Assembly (NCBI RefSeq): GCF_040409955.1
Contig: NZ_CP123389.1
Coordinates: 167,957 to 231,956 of the forward strand
Reading direction: 5' to 3'
Length of the DNA: 64,000 nucleotides
From: Salipiger sp. H15
GTDB lineage: Bacteria; Pseudomonadota; Alphaproteobacteria; Rhodobacterales; Rhodobacteraceae
Shown: positions 49,771 to 58,929 of the stretch, piece after piece
Numbering within the stretch: position 1 is the stretch's first letter
Layout of the letters: each line of letters opens with the position of its first letter
Notes under the pieces: model-generated
Database searches by the model: none
What the model saw: the letters and a program-made list of their open reading frames with translations, nothing else
What the model was told of the DNA's origin: nothing
Program-made: the position numbers and the translations under genes

Positions 49771-49940
49771 GGATCCTCCTGCCGCCCGAAGCGGTTCTCG
49801 GCGATCCAGCGGGCGGCAAGGATCAGCGCGCCGGTGGCGAAGTCCTTGCCATGATCCTCGACCATCTCTTCGGCGATCTTGGCGAGGCTCTGGAAGTACC
49901 TGTCCTTGCTCAGTTCCTCGGCGGTGAGTGTCGCGTTCAT
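49761..49940 (-). CDS. small unrecognised protein (59 residues)
   Basis: Begins MNATLTAEELSKDRYFQSLAKIAEEMVEDHGKDF and continues ATGALILAARWIAENRFG; amphipathic helical, no signal peptide. A strong GGGAGGAG precedes the ATG. It is the last of three minus-strand genes (97 aa, WD40-like, this one) and starts 23 bases after the WD40-like gene. Function unknown. Confidence 0.7.
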   Translation of the reverse strand: MNATLTAEELSKDRYFQSLAKIAEEMVEDHGKDFATGALILAARWIAENRFGRQEDPRH

Positions 49941-49963
49941 TGGGTCTCCTCCCGAATGCGGTC

Positions 49964-51100
49964 TCATTTGAACATCGATTTGGGGAAGGTCACGATGGCG
50001 GCCGTGCCATCATCGCTGCCCAGGGCCAGGTGGCTGCCATCCGCGGACCAGGACAGCGCGGTCACCGCACGGCCGGTGCCTTCGCGCAGCATCATCTCGT
50101 CGCGCTGGCCGATGCGGCTGAGGGTGACGAGGCCGTTTGCATAGCCCACCGCGCAAAGATCGCGGGCGGGATGCGCCGCGACGGCCTCGACGAGGGTGAG
50201 ACCCGCGCGACCGGTTTCGATCGCCTCCCCCCCGTGATCGCCGAAGGGAAGGTCTGGCAGCCGCCAGCCCACCGTCCTGAAGGCGCCCGAGGCGATCAGC
50301 GCCCGCGCCGGAGCGCTGAAGGCGACCTGGCCAACCGGCGCCGGGAAATCGACGATGCGGTCGGCTTGGCGGGCCTGCGTATCGTAGAGAAGCAGTGCCT
50401 TCTCGCGGCACCCGCCGGCGATCCAGCGTCCGTCCGGCGACCATGCCAGGTCGAGGAGATCGCCTTCGCCCTCAACCGTGGCGACGACCGCGGCGGTAGC
50501 AAGGTCGACCAGCGTCAGCGACCCGGGGCGCCAGCAGGCCAGCGTCCGGCCGTCGGGAGACAGGCGCAGGCGCCGGACGCCGTGCGCGAGCGGGACCGAG
50601 CCCGGCAAGGCGGCGCCATCCGGGCCGAATATCTTCAGCTCGCTTCCCTGCACCGCGGCCAGACCGCCTTCGCCGGGCAGGTCACAGAGGGCATCGAAGG
50701 GTGCGGGACTGCCCTGCGCGATCCGCAGGAACTGACCGCGCGCGGTGGCGCGCCAGAGCCCGCCGTCGAGGCCGATGGCCGCAAACCCCTCCGTACCGAG
50801 GCGGCACATGCCGGGCTCCTCCCTGACAACGGGCTCGCCGGTGCCGAACGCCGCGGGCAGGCCGTTCTTCCGGGGGCGGATGCTCATGCGTCCGGTGTCG
50901 AACTCGACCCGCATCCGCGTTTCGGGATGTTCGGAATCCGCCACCGGCAGGAAGCGGACCGAGCCGTCCGAACAGGGCGCCGCGACGGCGGTCTGGGATG
51001 CGTTGAAGACGAGTTGCGCAACCGGGCAGCCGAGATCCCACGCCCGGCCGATCAGATCGAAAAGCGACAGTGCTCCCTGCGGAGTTCCATGATGTGTCAT
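49964..51100 (-). CDS. WD40-like beta-propeller protein
   Basis: 378 residues with repeated WD40-type strands ending in GxxxxR/WSPDG motifs: RRLRLSPDGRTLACWRPGSLTLVDL, LLDLAWSPDGRWIAGGCREKALLLYD, VTALSWSADGSHLALGSDDGTAAIV. No signal peptide, so a cytoplasmic scaffold is likely. The ATG directly follows the TAG of the upstream 97-residue gene, with GGAAGAG in that gene's end as ribosome-binding site, so the two are coupled. WD40 proteins usually mediate protein contacts; partners here are unknown. Confidence 0.82.
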   Translation of the reverse strand: MTHHGTPQGALSLFDLIGRAWDLGCPVAQLVFNASQTAVAAPCSDGSVRFLPVADSEHPETRMRVEFDTGRMSIRPRKNGLPAAFGTGEPVVREEPGMCRLGTEGFAAIGLDGGLWRATARGQFLRIAQGSPAPFDALCDLPGEGGLAAVQGSELKIFGPDGAALPGSVPLAHGVRRLRLSPDGRTLACWRPGSLTLVDLATAAVVATVEGEGDLLDLAWSPDGRWIAGGCREKALLLYDTQARQADRIVDFPAPVGQVAFSAPARALIASGAFRTVGWRLPDLPFGDHGGEAIETGRAGLTLVEAVAAHPARDLCAVGYANGLVTLSRIGQRDEMMLREGTGRAVTALSWSADGSHLALGSDDGTAAIVTFPKSMFK

Positions 51101-51394
51101 CTACTCTTCCTCGCGGGCCACGGCGGCCTCCAATTCCCTGTCCAGATCGGCAAGCTGCAGTTCGAGCTCGCGGATCGCGTCAATGGTGGCCTGCAGGGCC
51201 GCGTAGACCTGCCCGCGCGCCTCGTCGCGTTGCGTGCTGGTGGTCCCGTCGGCTTCGTCCTTCATGTCGAGCACCATCATTCCCCCGGCCAACTGGCTCA
51301 GGCGCAGGTGTTCGGCGTTCGCCGAGGCGATGGATTGAATGGTGCACAGCCGGGCGGAGAGAATGTCCGGGATCGAGCGCGGCTGACCTGTCAT
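51101..51394 (-). CDS. small helical (coiled-coil-like) protein, 97 residues
   Basis: Two long helices are predicted by eye, the second strongly charged (ATIDAIRELELQLADLDRELEAAVAREEE), resembling a coiled coil. No signal peptide. GGAGG lies ten bases before the ATG. It heads the three-gene minus-strand operon with the WD40-like and 59-residue genes. Family unknown. Confidence 0.72.
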   Translation of the reverse strand: MTGQPRSIPDILSARLCTIQSIASANAEHLRLSQLAGGMMVLDMKDEADGTTSTQRDEARGQVYAALQATIDAIRELELQLADLDRELEAAVAREEE

Positions 51395-51570
51395 CGGCGC
51401 GCCCTCCTATCCCGGCGGCGGTCTATTGCAGCGTTGAACACCGGCGCCTCCCTCCCTCGAGTGTGCGGTCGGTCAAGGTCTGCACATGCTAGCGCGGCCG
51501 CGGGGGGCCACAAAGAAATCCGCCATGGCCGGGCGGTTTTTCCCGCCTTCGGGCGAGGTCGGAGGGGGAT

Positions 51571-51589
51571 CCGTAAAGTTCCCTTACGG
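51571..51589. repeat. CCGTAA-N7-TTACGG inverted repeat
   Basis: Perfect 6-base arms with a 7-base centre, in the gap between the 97-residue gene and the divergent GNAT-like gene. The TTACGG core also occurs in the tandem repeat ahead of mimA, so a shared regulator is conceivable. Confidence 0.4.
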
Positions 51590-51665
51590 TCGCGGGAAAC
51601 CCTGTGTAACGCTTTGTTTCGATTAAATCTTCGCTGCAGCGCAGCTTTTTTCGCCGCAGGGCAGA

Positions 51666-52598
51666 ATGACGAATCGCGAGGCTTGCCTTGATCCGCCTCC
51701 GTCCCGCATGCTGGGGTCCTTTCCGATGGGCAGGCCGAAGATGGATCGATACCCGCAGCGTCTGGAGCAAGGAGATTTCTGCCTCAGGCCGATGACGCGC
51801 AGCGATCTGCCCGCCGTCAGCCAGCAGCTCGGGGCGCTCGAGACCGCCCGGTGGCTGGCGGCCGTGCCGCACCCGTTCCTGCAGTCGGATGCGGAGGTCT
51901 TCTGGCGCCACGCGATGGACCCGGCGCAGCGTGTCCGGATCATCGAGTGCGGCGGAGATGTTGCCGGATGTCTTGGGCTCGGTGCCTCGGTCTGGTTCTG
52001 GCTCGAGCCCGCGCAGCGGGGCAGGGGGCTCATGCAGCGCGTCTTGCGCGCGGCGATCTCCTGCCATTTCGCGGCTACCCTTGCCCCGCCGCTGATCGCC
52101 ACCTGTCGCCGGGACAACCAGTCCTCGGCCGGGGTGCTGGCGGTGACGGGGTTCGCGCGGGCACCTGCCTCCCGCAGGATGTTCTTTCAGGCGACGCACG
52201 CCGCGCAGGACTGCCATGACTACGTGATGACCGCCGGGCAATGGCACCTGCTGAACCCGCCGCGTCTCGAGGCTTGCGGGTTGATATTGCGCCCGGTGCG
52301 ACAGCAGGACGCCCCTGCGGCGGTACGGATGCTGCCCTTCGCGGCGACAGCGAGGCCCGCGATCTGGCCCTCGCCGGAAGACATGCACGGGTTCATCGAG
52401 CGCCATCGCTGCCGGTCGCCCCTGTGCGGGCTCTTTGCATTGGAGGACGAGATGCGCTGCCTGATCGCGCTGGCGCTCATTGACCGCGAGGCCTCTGCCT
52501 TTTCGCTCCTGTGTCCCGAGCCACGGAACAGGGACCGATGCGAAGACGCGATCCGGCAAGTTCTCGGCGTTCCGAACGGGCACGGGGCGGGCTCTTGA
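51666..52598 (+). CDS. GNAT-like acetyltransferase family protein
   Basis: 310 residues. The N-terminal half looks like a RimJ/RimL-type GNAT domain (FCLRPMTRSDLPAVSQQLGALETARWLAAVPHPF, then WFWLEPAQRGRGLMQRVLRAAI with an acetyl-CoA loop RGRGLM). The second half begins a similar pattern (LILRPVRQQDAPAAVRML) but lacks the CoA loop, suggesting a degenerate repeat. An ATG at 51741 (MDRYPQRL) is an alternative start. Target unknown. It is divergent from the 97-residue gene. Confidence 0.7.
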   Translation: MTNREACLDPPPSRMLGSFPMGRPKMDRYPQRLEQGDFCLRPMTRSDLPAVSQQLGALETARWLAAVPHPFLQSDAEVFWRHAMDPAQRVRIIECGGDVAGCLGLGASVWFWLEPAQRGRGLMQRVLRAAISCHFAATLAPPLIATCRRDNQSSAGVLAVTGFARAPASRRMFFQATHAAQDCHDYVMTAGQWHLLNPPRLEACGLILRPVRQQDAPAAVRMLPFAATARPAIWPSPEDMHGFIERHRCRSPLCGLFALEDEMRCLIALALIDREASAFSLLCPEPRNRDRCEDAIRQVLGVPNGHGAGS

Positions 52599-52609
52599 AC
52601 GGCGGGTCC

Positions 52610-52628
52610 CAAGCCATAATCCGGCTTG
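52610..52628. terminator. small hairpin in the convergent gap after the GNAT-like gene
   Basis: CAAGCC and GGCTTG form a 6-bp stem with a 7-base loop, 11 bases after the stop. The 152-base gap to the LysR gene shows nothing else. Confidence 0.35.
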
Positions 52629-52750
52629 AGGAAAGAACGATGCCTTGCTCTTTTGCGCACCGTTCTCAGGGCTTGGCCGTTGTGGCTTTGTCGCTCCTGA
52701 TTGCTCGATCCGAGATGAAACGCCGCGAAAATCTTCCTCGTCGGTGAATC

Positions 52751-53710
52751 TCAGGAAACGCGCCACGTCTCGAAGAGCATCTGGGTGAAGGCCGCGACAT
52801 GCGGTGTGTCGAGGCGCGCGGGGTTGCGCTTCAGGTAGTAGACCCGGCCGCTGTCGAGGGTCTCGTCGAAGAGCCGCACCAGCCGGCCCTGCTGGACCAG
52901 GTCCTCGACGAGGTGGTGCCAGCCCAGCATGATGCCCTCGCCGTCGAGCGCCGCCTCGGTCAGCGTCGCGTAGTTGTTGGTGGTCAGGATCGGGCGTGGC
53001 GGCTCGGCCTCGGGCAGGTGCTCGCGGAACCAGTCGTCCCAGCTCAGCGGATACCAGGCGATCGCCTCGCTGGCCCAGTGCATGCGGTGGAGCTCCATGA
53101 GGCCGGCGTTCTGCAGGTCGTCGGGACTGGCGAGCGTGCCGAAGCGCTCGAGGTAGGAGGGCGCGCAGACCGGGGTGACGGTCTCGCGGAAGAGCGGGAT
53201 CATGTCCTCGCCCGGCGGCCTGCGGTCGTTGCCGCAGATCAGCGCCATGTCCACCTCCTCGAAATTCGAGAGCGTGTCGTTCTCGTCCGAGGAGAGCAGC
53301 ACGAAGCGGGTGCCGGGGTGGCTCTGGCGAAATCGCGCGGCCATGGGGCGGAACCAGAAGGTGATGGCGGCATTGGTGCCCGCGCAGGTGATCGTGCTCT
53401 CGTCGGCGGACTGGCCGACCCGTGCCGCGGCATCGGCCAGCGCGTCGAGCCCGAGGGTCACCGCCGCCAGCAGCGTGCGCCCCTCCTGCGTCAGTTCGAG
53501 CGCGTTGTGCTGGCGGTGGAAGAGCCGTGCGCCGAGCCCCTTCTCGAGCGCGCGGATCTGCTGGCTGATCGCCGCCTGCGTCACGTTGAGCTCGGTCGCG
53601 GCCTGGGTGAAGGAGAGGTGCTTGGCCGCCACCTCGAAGGTCGCGAAGGAGCCGAGCGAGGGCAGGAACCTGCGTCTCACGGAGCGCGACTGCCTCGGGG
53701 TGCCTGTCAT
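52751..53710 (-). CDS. LysR family transcriptional regulator (GcvA-like)
   Basis: 319 residues. The N-terminal helix-turn-helix is LPSLGSFATFEVAAKHLSFTQAATELNVTQAAISQQIRALEKGLGARLF, typical of GcvA-like LysR proteins, followed by the periplasmic-binding-protein-like effector domain. I chose the ATG giving MTGTPRQ with AAGGCGAGG upstream. It is the last gene of the minus-strand TRAP/amine-catabolism operon and probably controls it in response to the substrate. A perfect palindrome at 60586-60603 ahead of the first gene is a candidate target. Confidence 0.9.
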   Translation of the reverse strand: MTGTPRQSRSVRRRFLPSLGSFATFEVAAKHLSFTQAATELNVTQAAISQQIRALEKGLGARLFHRQHNALELTQEGRTLLAAVTLGLDALADAAARVGQSADESTITCAGTNAAITFWFRPMAARFRQSHPGTRFVLLSSDENDTLSNFEEVDMALICGNDRRPPGEDMIPLFRETVTPVCAPSYLERFGTLASPDDLQNAGLMELHRMHWASEAIAWYPLSWDDWFREHLPEAEPPRPILTTNNYATLTEAALDGEGIMLGWHHLVEDLVQQGRLVRLFDETLDSGRVYYLKRNPARLDTPHVAAFTQMLFETWRVS

Positions 53711-53736
53711 CGCCAGCCTCGCCTTTCGCCGGATCG

Positions 53737-55083
53737 TCACTCGCTGCGCGCCTGGTGCTCGCGCCACCGAATGAACATGTTCGCCCCGATCCTGGCAAGG
53801 GGCGCGGGCGGCAGGCGGGTTGGTTCCGGCTCCTGTGCGAAAAAGCGGGTGATCTCGCTCTCGTGGCCAAGCGCCTGCTCCGCGGCGCAAATCCCGGTCA
53901 GCGTGCCGCGCGCGGTGCCGAGACCGTTCTGGCAGCAGGCGGCGAAGAGTCCGTCGTCGAGCCGGCCGGTGACCGAGACATGGTTGCGCGATAGGCAGAG
54001 GTGCCCGGACCAGCCGTGCGCCATCTTCACCCCGGCCAGCTGGGGGAACCGGTCGGCAAATTTCTGGCGCATGACACCCTCGGCGTGGCGCATCTGCGCG
54101 GGGGTGGTCTCCATGCCCGGCTCCATCGTCGCGATGCTGCGGGTGACGATGCGGTTGCCGCCCTGGCCGATGCTGATCCGGCGCAGCGTGGTGCCCATGG
54201 GATCCGAGGGGGTGATGCCCCAGCAGGGCGCGCCGCCGAGACGCTGCAGCGCCTCGGGCGAGAGCTCCTCGGTCATGCAGGCGAAAAGGAAGATGTGCAT
54301 CAGCCGGTTGCGCATGAAGCCGAAGCTCTCGAGATGGCCATTGGTGGCCATGATGACCTGCCCGGCGTGCAGCTCACCTGCGAGGCTGCGCAGGGTCCAT
54401 GCGTCGTTGCCGCGGTCGAGCGAGAGGACCGGACTGTCCTCGAAGAGGCGGATGTGGCGCGCCAGCCCGGCGGCGAGGCCGCGGACATAGCCGGCTGGTT
54501 GCAGCATCACCGTGCCCGGCGTGTAGAGCCCCGACAGGTAGTGGCGGCTGCCGGTCAGCTCGAACATCGCCTGCGCGTCCAGCGCCTCGTGTGGCTCCTC
54601 CAGCGTGGCGAGATGCGCGGCATAGGAGAGGTTCTGGCGGTGGCTCTTGTCGCCGGCCGCGCCGTTGACCTTGCCGTCGCGGCGGAAGAACTCGGGCGAG
54701 ATGCCAAGCTCCTGCACCGCCTCGGCGGCAAAGGCGATGGCGGCGCGGTTGGTGCGGATGACCCGCTGGTCCTGCGCCTTGGTCTCGCCGGCGTAATTGT
54801 CCGAGGTCAGCTCGTGCGGCAGGTCGATCATGAAGCCGGAGTTGCGGCCCGAGGCGCCCTGACCGATGCGGCCGGCGTCGATGAGCGCGATCCTTGCCTG
54901 CGGCGCCAGCTGGAGCAGGCGGCGCGCGGCGCTGAGCCCGGCGAAGCCGCCGCCGATCACCGCGACATCGCAGGTCTGCGTGCCCTGCAGCGGCGCATGG
55001 GGCGCGCGCGGGCCGAGGATCGCGTCCCAGGCGGCGGCCCCGGTGTGCCGCGGGGTGCGGCGGGCGGTGTAGCTTCGAGACAT
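53737..55083 (-). CDS. FAD-dependent amine/amino-acid oxidase (DadA/PuuB-like)
   Basis: 448 residues. The N-terminal SYTARRTPRHTG leads to the FAD dinucleotide motif VIGGGFAGLSAARRLLQL and the second contact SGRNSGFMIDLP. The C-terminal HGWSGHLCLSRNHVSVTGRLDDGLFAACCQNGLG places it in the PuuB/DadA branch, which oxidises glutamylputrescine or secondary amino acids. I chose the ATG giving MSRSYTARR; a longer frame has no homology. With the PuuC-like dehydrogenase next to it, it would turn an amine into an aldehyde that is then oxidised. The exact substrate is unknown. Confidence 0.88.
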   Translation of the reverse strand: MSRSYTARRTPRHTGAAAWDAILGPRAPHAPLQGTQTCDVAVIGGGFAGLSAARRLLQLAPQARIALIDAGRIGQGASGRNSGFMIDLPHELTSDNYAGETKAQDQRVIRTNRAAIAFAAEAVQELGISPEFFRRDGKVNGAAGDKSHRQNLSYAAHLATLEEPHEALDAQAMFELTGSRHYLSGLYTPGTVMLQPAGYVRGLAAGLARHIRLFEDSPVLSLDRGNDAWTLRSLAGELHAGQVIMATNGHLESFGFMRNRLMHIFLFACMTEELSPEALQRLGGAPCWGITPSDPMGTTLRRISIGQGGNRIVTRSIATMEPGMETTPAQMRHAEGVMRQKFADRFPQLAGVKMAHGWSGHLCLSRNHVSVTGRLDDGLFAACCQNGLGTARGTLTGICAAEQALGHESEITRFFAQEPEPTRLPPAPLARIGANMFIRWREHQARSE

Positions 55084-55177
55084 GGGGAAACTCCCGAAAC
55101 CGGGGCCGGAGCCCACGGGGGCATTGAGGTGCGCAAGGGGGGCGGGGGCGGGCAGGGTGCCGCCCCCGGAGGGAAGG

Positions 55178-56683
55178 TCAGTCGACAGTGTCGCCGGCGT
55201 CATCGCTCAGGTCGAGCCAGATCGTCTTCAGCTGGGTGTACTGGTCATGCGCGTGGATGGAGTTGTCGCGCCCGCCGAAGCCCGACTGCTTGTAGCCGCC
55301 GAACGGGGTCGAGATGTCACCCTCACCGAAGCTGTTCACGGTGACGGTGCCGGCGCGGATCATCCGCGCGCCGCGGATGGCGCGCTTGGCGTTCGACGTG
55401 AAGATCGAGGCCGCCAGCCCGTAGTCGGTGTCATTGGCGACGCGGATCGCCTCCTCGAAGCTCCCGACCTCGATCACCGACAGGATCGGACCGAAGATCT
55501 CCTCGCGGGCGAGCACATGGTCATTGCCGGGGATCTCGACGACGGTGGGCGAGACATGGGTGCCGTTGGCCTCGCCGCCGATCACCACCTTGCCCTTGCC
55601 GACCTTGCCGAGATAGCCCGCGACCTTGTCGTAATGCGCCTTGGAGACAAGCGCGCCGATGCGGGTCTCGGGGTCGAGCGGATCGCCGACCGGCCATTCG
55701 CGGGCATGGGCGGCGACCTTCTCGAGGAGCCTTGCCTTGACGCCCGACTGCACGATCAGCCGCGAGGCCGCCGAGCAGTTCTCGCCCATGTTCCAGAACG
55801 CACCGTTGACCACATGCGCCGCGACCACGTCGAGGTTCTCGGCGTCATCGAGCACGATGCAGGGGTTCTTGCCGCCCATCTCGAGCACGACTTCCTTGAG
55901 GTTGCTGTCGGCCGAATAGTGCAGGAAGCGCCGGCCGGTGGCGGTGGAGCCGGTGAAGGAGACCATGTCGACATCGGGGTGACGGCCCAGCGGCTCGCCG
56001 ACCTCGGCGCCGCTGCCGGTCACGACGTTCAGCACGCCCGCGGGCAGGCCGGCCTCCATCGCCAGCTCGGCGAGGCGCAGCGTCGAGAGCGAAGTCTCGG
56101 CCGCCGGCTTGACCACCACCGAGCAGCCCGCGGCCAGCGCCGGGCCGATCTTCCACGCCAGCATCAGCAGCGGGAAGTTCCATGGCAGCACGAGGCCGAC
56201 CACGCCGACCGCCTCGCGCACGACTAGCGCGATGTGGCTGTCCGAGGACGGGGCGACCTGATCGTAGATCTTGTCGATCAGCTCGGCGTGCCACTTGAGG
56301 CAATGGATGGTCTCGGGGATGTCGGTGGTGGCGCAGTCGTAGACCGGCTTGCCGCTGTCGATGCTTTCCAGCACGGCCAGCTCGGGCTGGTTGCGTTCGA
56401 GCAGCTTCACCAGCTTCAGCAGCACCTCCTTGCGCGCGCCCGGATGCAGGCGCGACCAGCGCCCGTCCTCGAAGGCCTCGCGCGCCTTGGCAACGGCGAA
56501 GTCCACGTCCTCGGACCCGCAGGCGGCCACATCGGCCAACTTGGCGCCGGTGGCGGGGTTCACCGTCTCGAAGGTCCTGCCCGACTGCGCCGGGCGGAAG
56601 CTGCCGTCGATGAAGGCGTTCACCGGCAGGTCGAGGGACTTGGCGAGGGCTGCGTATTCAGCCTTTGTCAGAAGATCGGTCAT
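55178..56683 (-). CDS. aldehyde dehydrogenase, PuuC-like
   Basis: 501 residues. The catalytic Glu lies in VVLEMGGKNPCIV and the catalytic Cys in NMGENCSAASRL; the NAD-binding FTGSTATGRRFL and LPWNFPLLM are present. The ending SIHAHDQYTQLKTIWLDL matches gamma-glutamyl-gamma-aminobutyraldehyde dehydrogenases (PuuC), though other semialdehydes are possible. It starts 4 bases after the DapA-like stop and precedes the FAD oxidase gene, suggesting sequential action on one substrate. Confidence 0.93.
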   Translation of the reverse strand: MTDLLTKAEYAALAKSLDLPVNAFIDGSFRPAQSGRTFETVNPATGAKLADVAACGSEDVDFAVAKAREAFEDGRWSRLHPGARKEVLLKLVKLLERNQPELAVLESIDSGKPVYDCATTDIPETIHCLKWHAELIDKIYDQVAPSSDSHIALVVREAVGVVGLVLPWNFPLLMLAWKIGPALAAGCSVVVKPAAETSLSTLRLAELAMEAGLPAGVLNVVTGSGAEVGEPLGRHPDVDMVSFTGSTATGRRFLHYSADSNLKEVVLEMGGKNPCIVLDDAENLDVVAAHVVNGAFWNMGENCSAASRLIVQSGVKARLLEKVAAHAREWPVGDPLDPETRIGALVSKAHYDKVAGYLGKVGKGKVVIGGEANGTHVSPTVVEIPGNDHVLAREEIFGPILSVIEVGSFEEAIRVANDTDYGLAASIFTSNAKRAIRGARMIRAGTVTVNSFGEGDISTPFGGYKQSGFGGRDNSIHAHDQYTQLKTIWLDLSDDAGDTVD

Positions 56684-56687
56684 CGGA

Positions 56688-57605
56688 TCAGTTCCCTGCC
56701 TTGATGTCTGCGATGGTGGTCTTGAGCACGCGGATCACCTGTTCGAGCTCGCGCTTCTCGTCGATGTTGAGCCCCTTGAGCGGCGGGCGCATGCCGCCGG
56801 TGGGCACGGCCTGCACGGTGGTGCCGTGCTTGACGCATTGGATGAACTTGCCGCCCTGCTCGAGCACGCGCATCAGCGGCATCATCGCCGACATGATCTT
56901 GCGGCCTTTCACGAAGTCGCCGTTCAGCACGCAGGTCTCGTAGAGGTAGACGTGTTCCTCGGGCAGGAAGTTCGAGCCGGCGCAGATCCAGCTGCGCGCG
57001 CCCCAGGCGAAGAACTCCAGCGCCTGGTCGTCCATGCCGCAGGACATCTGGATGTGCGGGTAGTCGCGGGCCAGCAGGTGGACGCGGTTGATGTCTCCCG
57101 AGCTTTCCTTGATGCCGATCACGTTGCGCGAGCGGCTGACGCGGTTCAGGAACTCCTCGCCCATGCTGACGCCCATCCGGCCGGGGTAGTTGTAGAGGAT
57201 GATCGGCAGGTCGGCGGCGCGGTCGATGGCCAGCGCGTTCAGCGCGTTCTCGCGCTCCGTCGGCACCGAGTAGGGCGGGGTGCCAAGCAGCAGCGCATCG
57301 GCGCCCATCTCGCGCGCGCCTTTCGCCAGCGCGATGCTGTCCTCGGTGCGCATCGCGCCGGTACCGACGATGACCGGCAGGCGGCCCTTCGTGGCCTCGG
57401 TGATGAACGTCGCCAGCTGCAGGCGCTCCTCGACGGTCTGGGCGTAGTTCTCGCCGGTCGAGCCGCCCGAGATCAGGCCGTGCACGCCCTTTTCGATGAG
57501 GTGTTCGACGATGTCGGCGAGGCGATCCAGGTTGAACGAGCCGTCCGCGTTCAGCGGGGTGACGAGCGGGGTGTAGATCCCCTCGAGTGTCAGTCTGAAG
57601 GTCAT
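56688..57605 (-). CDS. dihydrodipicolinate synthase family lyase/deaminase
   Basis: 305 residues of class I aldolase fold with GLISGGSTGENYAQTVEE, the Tyr in ILYNYPGRMG and the Schiff-base Lys in VIGIKESSGD. These are the full catalytic residues of the family, unlike the related protein at 20.3 kb. In pathways with an amino-acid oxidase and a semialdehyde dehydrogenase, such enzymes can deaminate a cyclic imine (as in hydroxyproline catabolism) or cleave a keto acid. No proline epimerase gene is present, so I do not assign a pathway. Confidence 0.9.
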   Translation of the reverse strand: MTFRLTLEGIYTPLVTPLNADGSFNLDRLADIVEHLIEKGVHGLISGGSTGENYAQTVEERLQLATFITEATKGRLPVIVGTGAMRTEDSIALAKGAREMGADALLLGTPPYSVPTERENALNALAIDRAADLPIILYNYPGRMGVSMGEEFLNRVSRSRNVIGIKESSGDINRVHLLARDYPHIQMSCGMDDQALEFFAWGARSWICAGSNFLPEEHVYLYETCVLNGDFVKGRKIMSAMMPLMRVLEQGGKFIQCVKHGTTVQAVPTGGMRPPLKGLNIDEKRELEQVIRVLKTTIADIKAGN

Positions 57606-57627
57606 GGTGTCACCTTTCGGAAGGGGA

Positions 57628-58926
57628 TCAGGGCAGGTAGCCGGCGGCGCGCGGCAGGAAGAGCGAGAGGTCCGGCCAGTAGGTCGTCACCAGCATCACG
57701 GGCAGCGCGGCAAAGGTCATGAAGAAGAGCGCGGGGCGGATCACGTCCTTCATCCCGACCTTGCCGACGCGGCAGGCCATGAAGAGGATCGGGGCCATCG
57801 GCGGGCTGTTCGCGCCGATCACCACCGAGGTGCCGATGATCGCGGCGAAATGCACCGGGTCGACGCCGATCGACTGCATCACCGGCACCACCAGCGGGCT
57901 GATGATGGCGATCACGCTGACGTCGTCCATGATCATGCCGAGCAGGATCAGGAAGACGTTGACCAGGAGCAGGATCAGCACCGGGCTCTCGAAGGTGCCG
58001 AGCAGCAGGTCGGTCAGCGCCTGCGGCACGCGCTCGAGGGTGAAGATGCGCGAGGCGACGAAGCTGAACACCAGGATGATCATGATGACGCCCGTGGTGG
58101 TGGCCGCCTCGACGACCGCCGAGAGCAGGCTCTTCAGCGTCAGCTCGCGGTAGACGAAGAAGCCGACGGGTATGGCGTAGACGACGGAGAGCGCCGCGGC
58201 CTCGGTCGGGGTGAAGATGCCGCCGTAGATGCCGCCGAGGATCAGCACCGGCAGCAGCAGGGCGGGGGCGGCCTTCCAGCCGTCCGAGCCGATGGCGCGG
58301 GCGCGCACCGCCCAGCTCATCACGTCCTTGCTGTTGCCGCCGTTGCGCCGGACGTGCAGCGTGTTCAGCACCGACAGCACGATCATCAGCAGGATGCCCG
58401 GCCCGATGGTGGCGAGGAAGCAGGCGGCGACCGATTGCTTGGTGACCACGGCGAAGAGGATCATGGTGATCGACGGCGGGATGAGCAGCCCCAGCAGCGA
58501 CGAGATGCCGAGCAGCGCCGAGGTGTAGCCACGGCTGTAGCCATGCTTTTCCATCGGGTCGATCATGATCGAGCCGATCGAGGCGACCGCCGCCGAGCCG
58601 GTGCCCGAGATCGCCCCGAAGACGCCGCAGGCCACCACCATCGAGGTCCCCATGCCGGTGCGCGAGCGCCCGACGAGGGTCTCGACGAATTCCACCAGCC
58701 GCCGTGCCAGCCCGCCAGACTGCATCAGGTAGCCGGTCATCACGAAGAGCGGCAGCGCGGTCAGGATGATCGAGTTGACCGACCAGAAGCCGGTGGTCAT
58801 CAGCGACGAGATGTCGACGTCATAGGCCAGCGACAGCACCAGCGTCATGGCGGCGAAGGAGAAGACCACCGGCACGCCCAGCATCATGAGCGCCACGACG
58901 GCGAGAATTGCGTAGACGGCTCCCAT
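57628..58926 (-). CDS. TRAP transporter large permease (DctM)
   Basis: 432 residues with about 12 membrane segments. Family-typical stretches include SGTGSAAVASIGSIMIDPM, LIPPSITMILFAVVT and the C-terminal ANSPPMAPILFMACRV. It is the sodium-coupled membrane pump of a tripartite transporter. Its start lies 3 bases after the small-subunit stop. Confidence 0.95.
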   Translation of the reverse strand: MGAVYAILAVVALMMLGVPVVFSFAAMTLVLSLAYDVDISSLMTTGFWSVNSIILTALPLFVMTGYLMQSGGLARRLVEFVETLVGRSRTGMGTSMVVACGVFGAISGTGSAAVASIGSIMIDPMEKHGYSRGYTSALLGISSLLGLLIPPSITMILFAVVTKQSVAACFLATIGPGILLMIVLSVLNTLHVRRNGGNSKDVMSWAVRARAIGSDGWKAAPALLLPVLILGGIYGGIFTPTEAAALSVVYAIPVGFFVYRELTLKSLLSAVVEAATTTGVIMIILVFSFVASRIFTLERVPQALTDLLLGTFESPVLILLLVNVFLILLGMIMDDVSVIAIISPLVVPVMQSIGVDPVHFAAIIGTSVVIGANSPPMAPILFMACRVGKVGMKDVIRPALFFMTFAALPVMLVTTYWPDLSLFLPRAAGYLP

Positions 58927-58929
58927 CGG

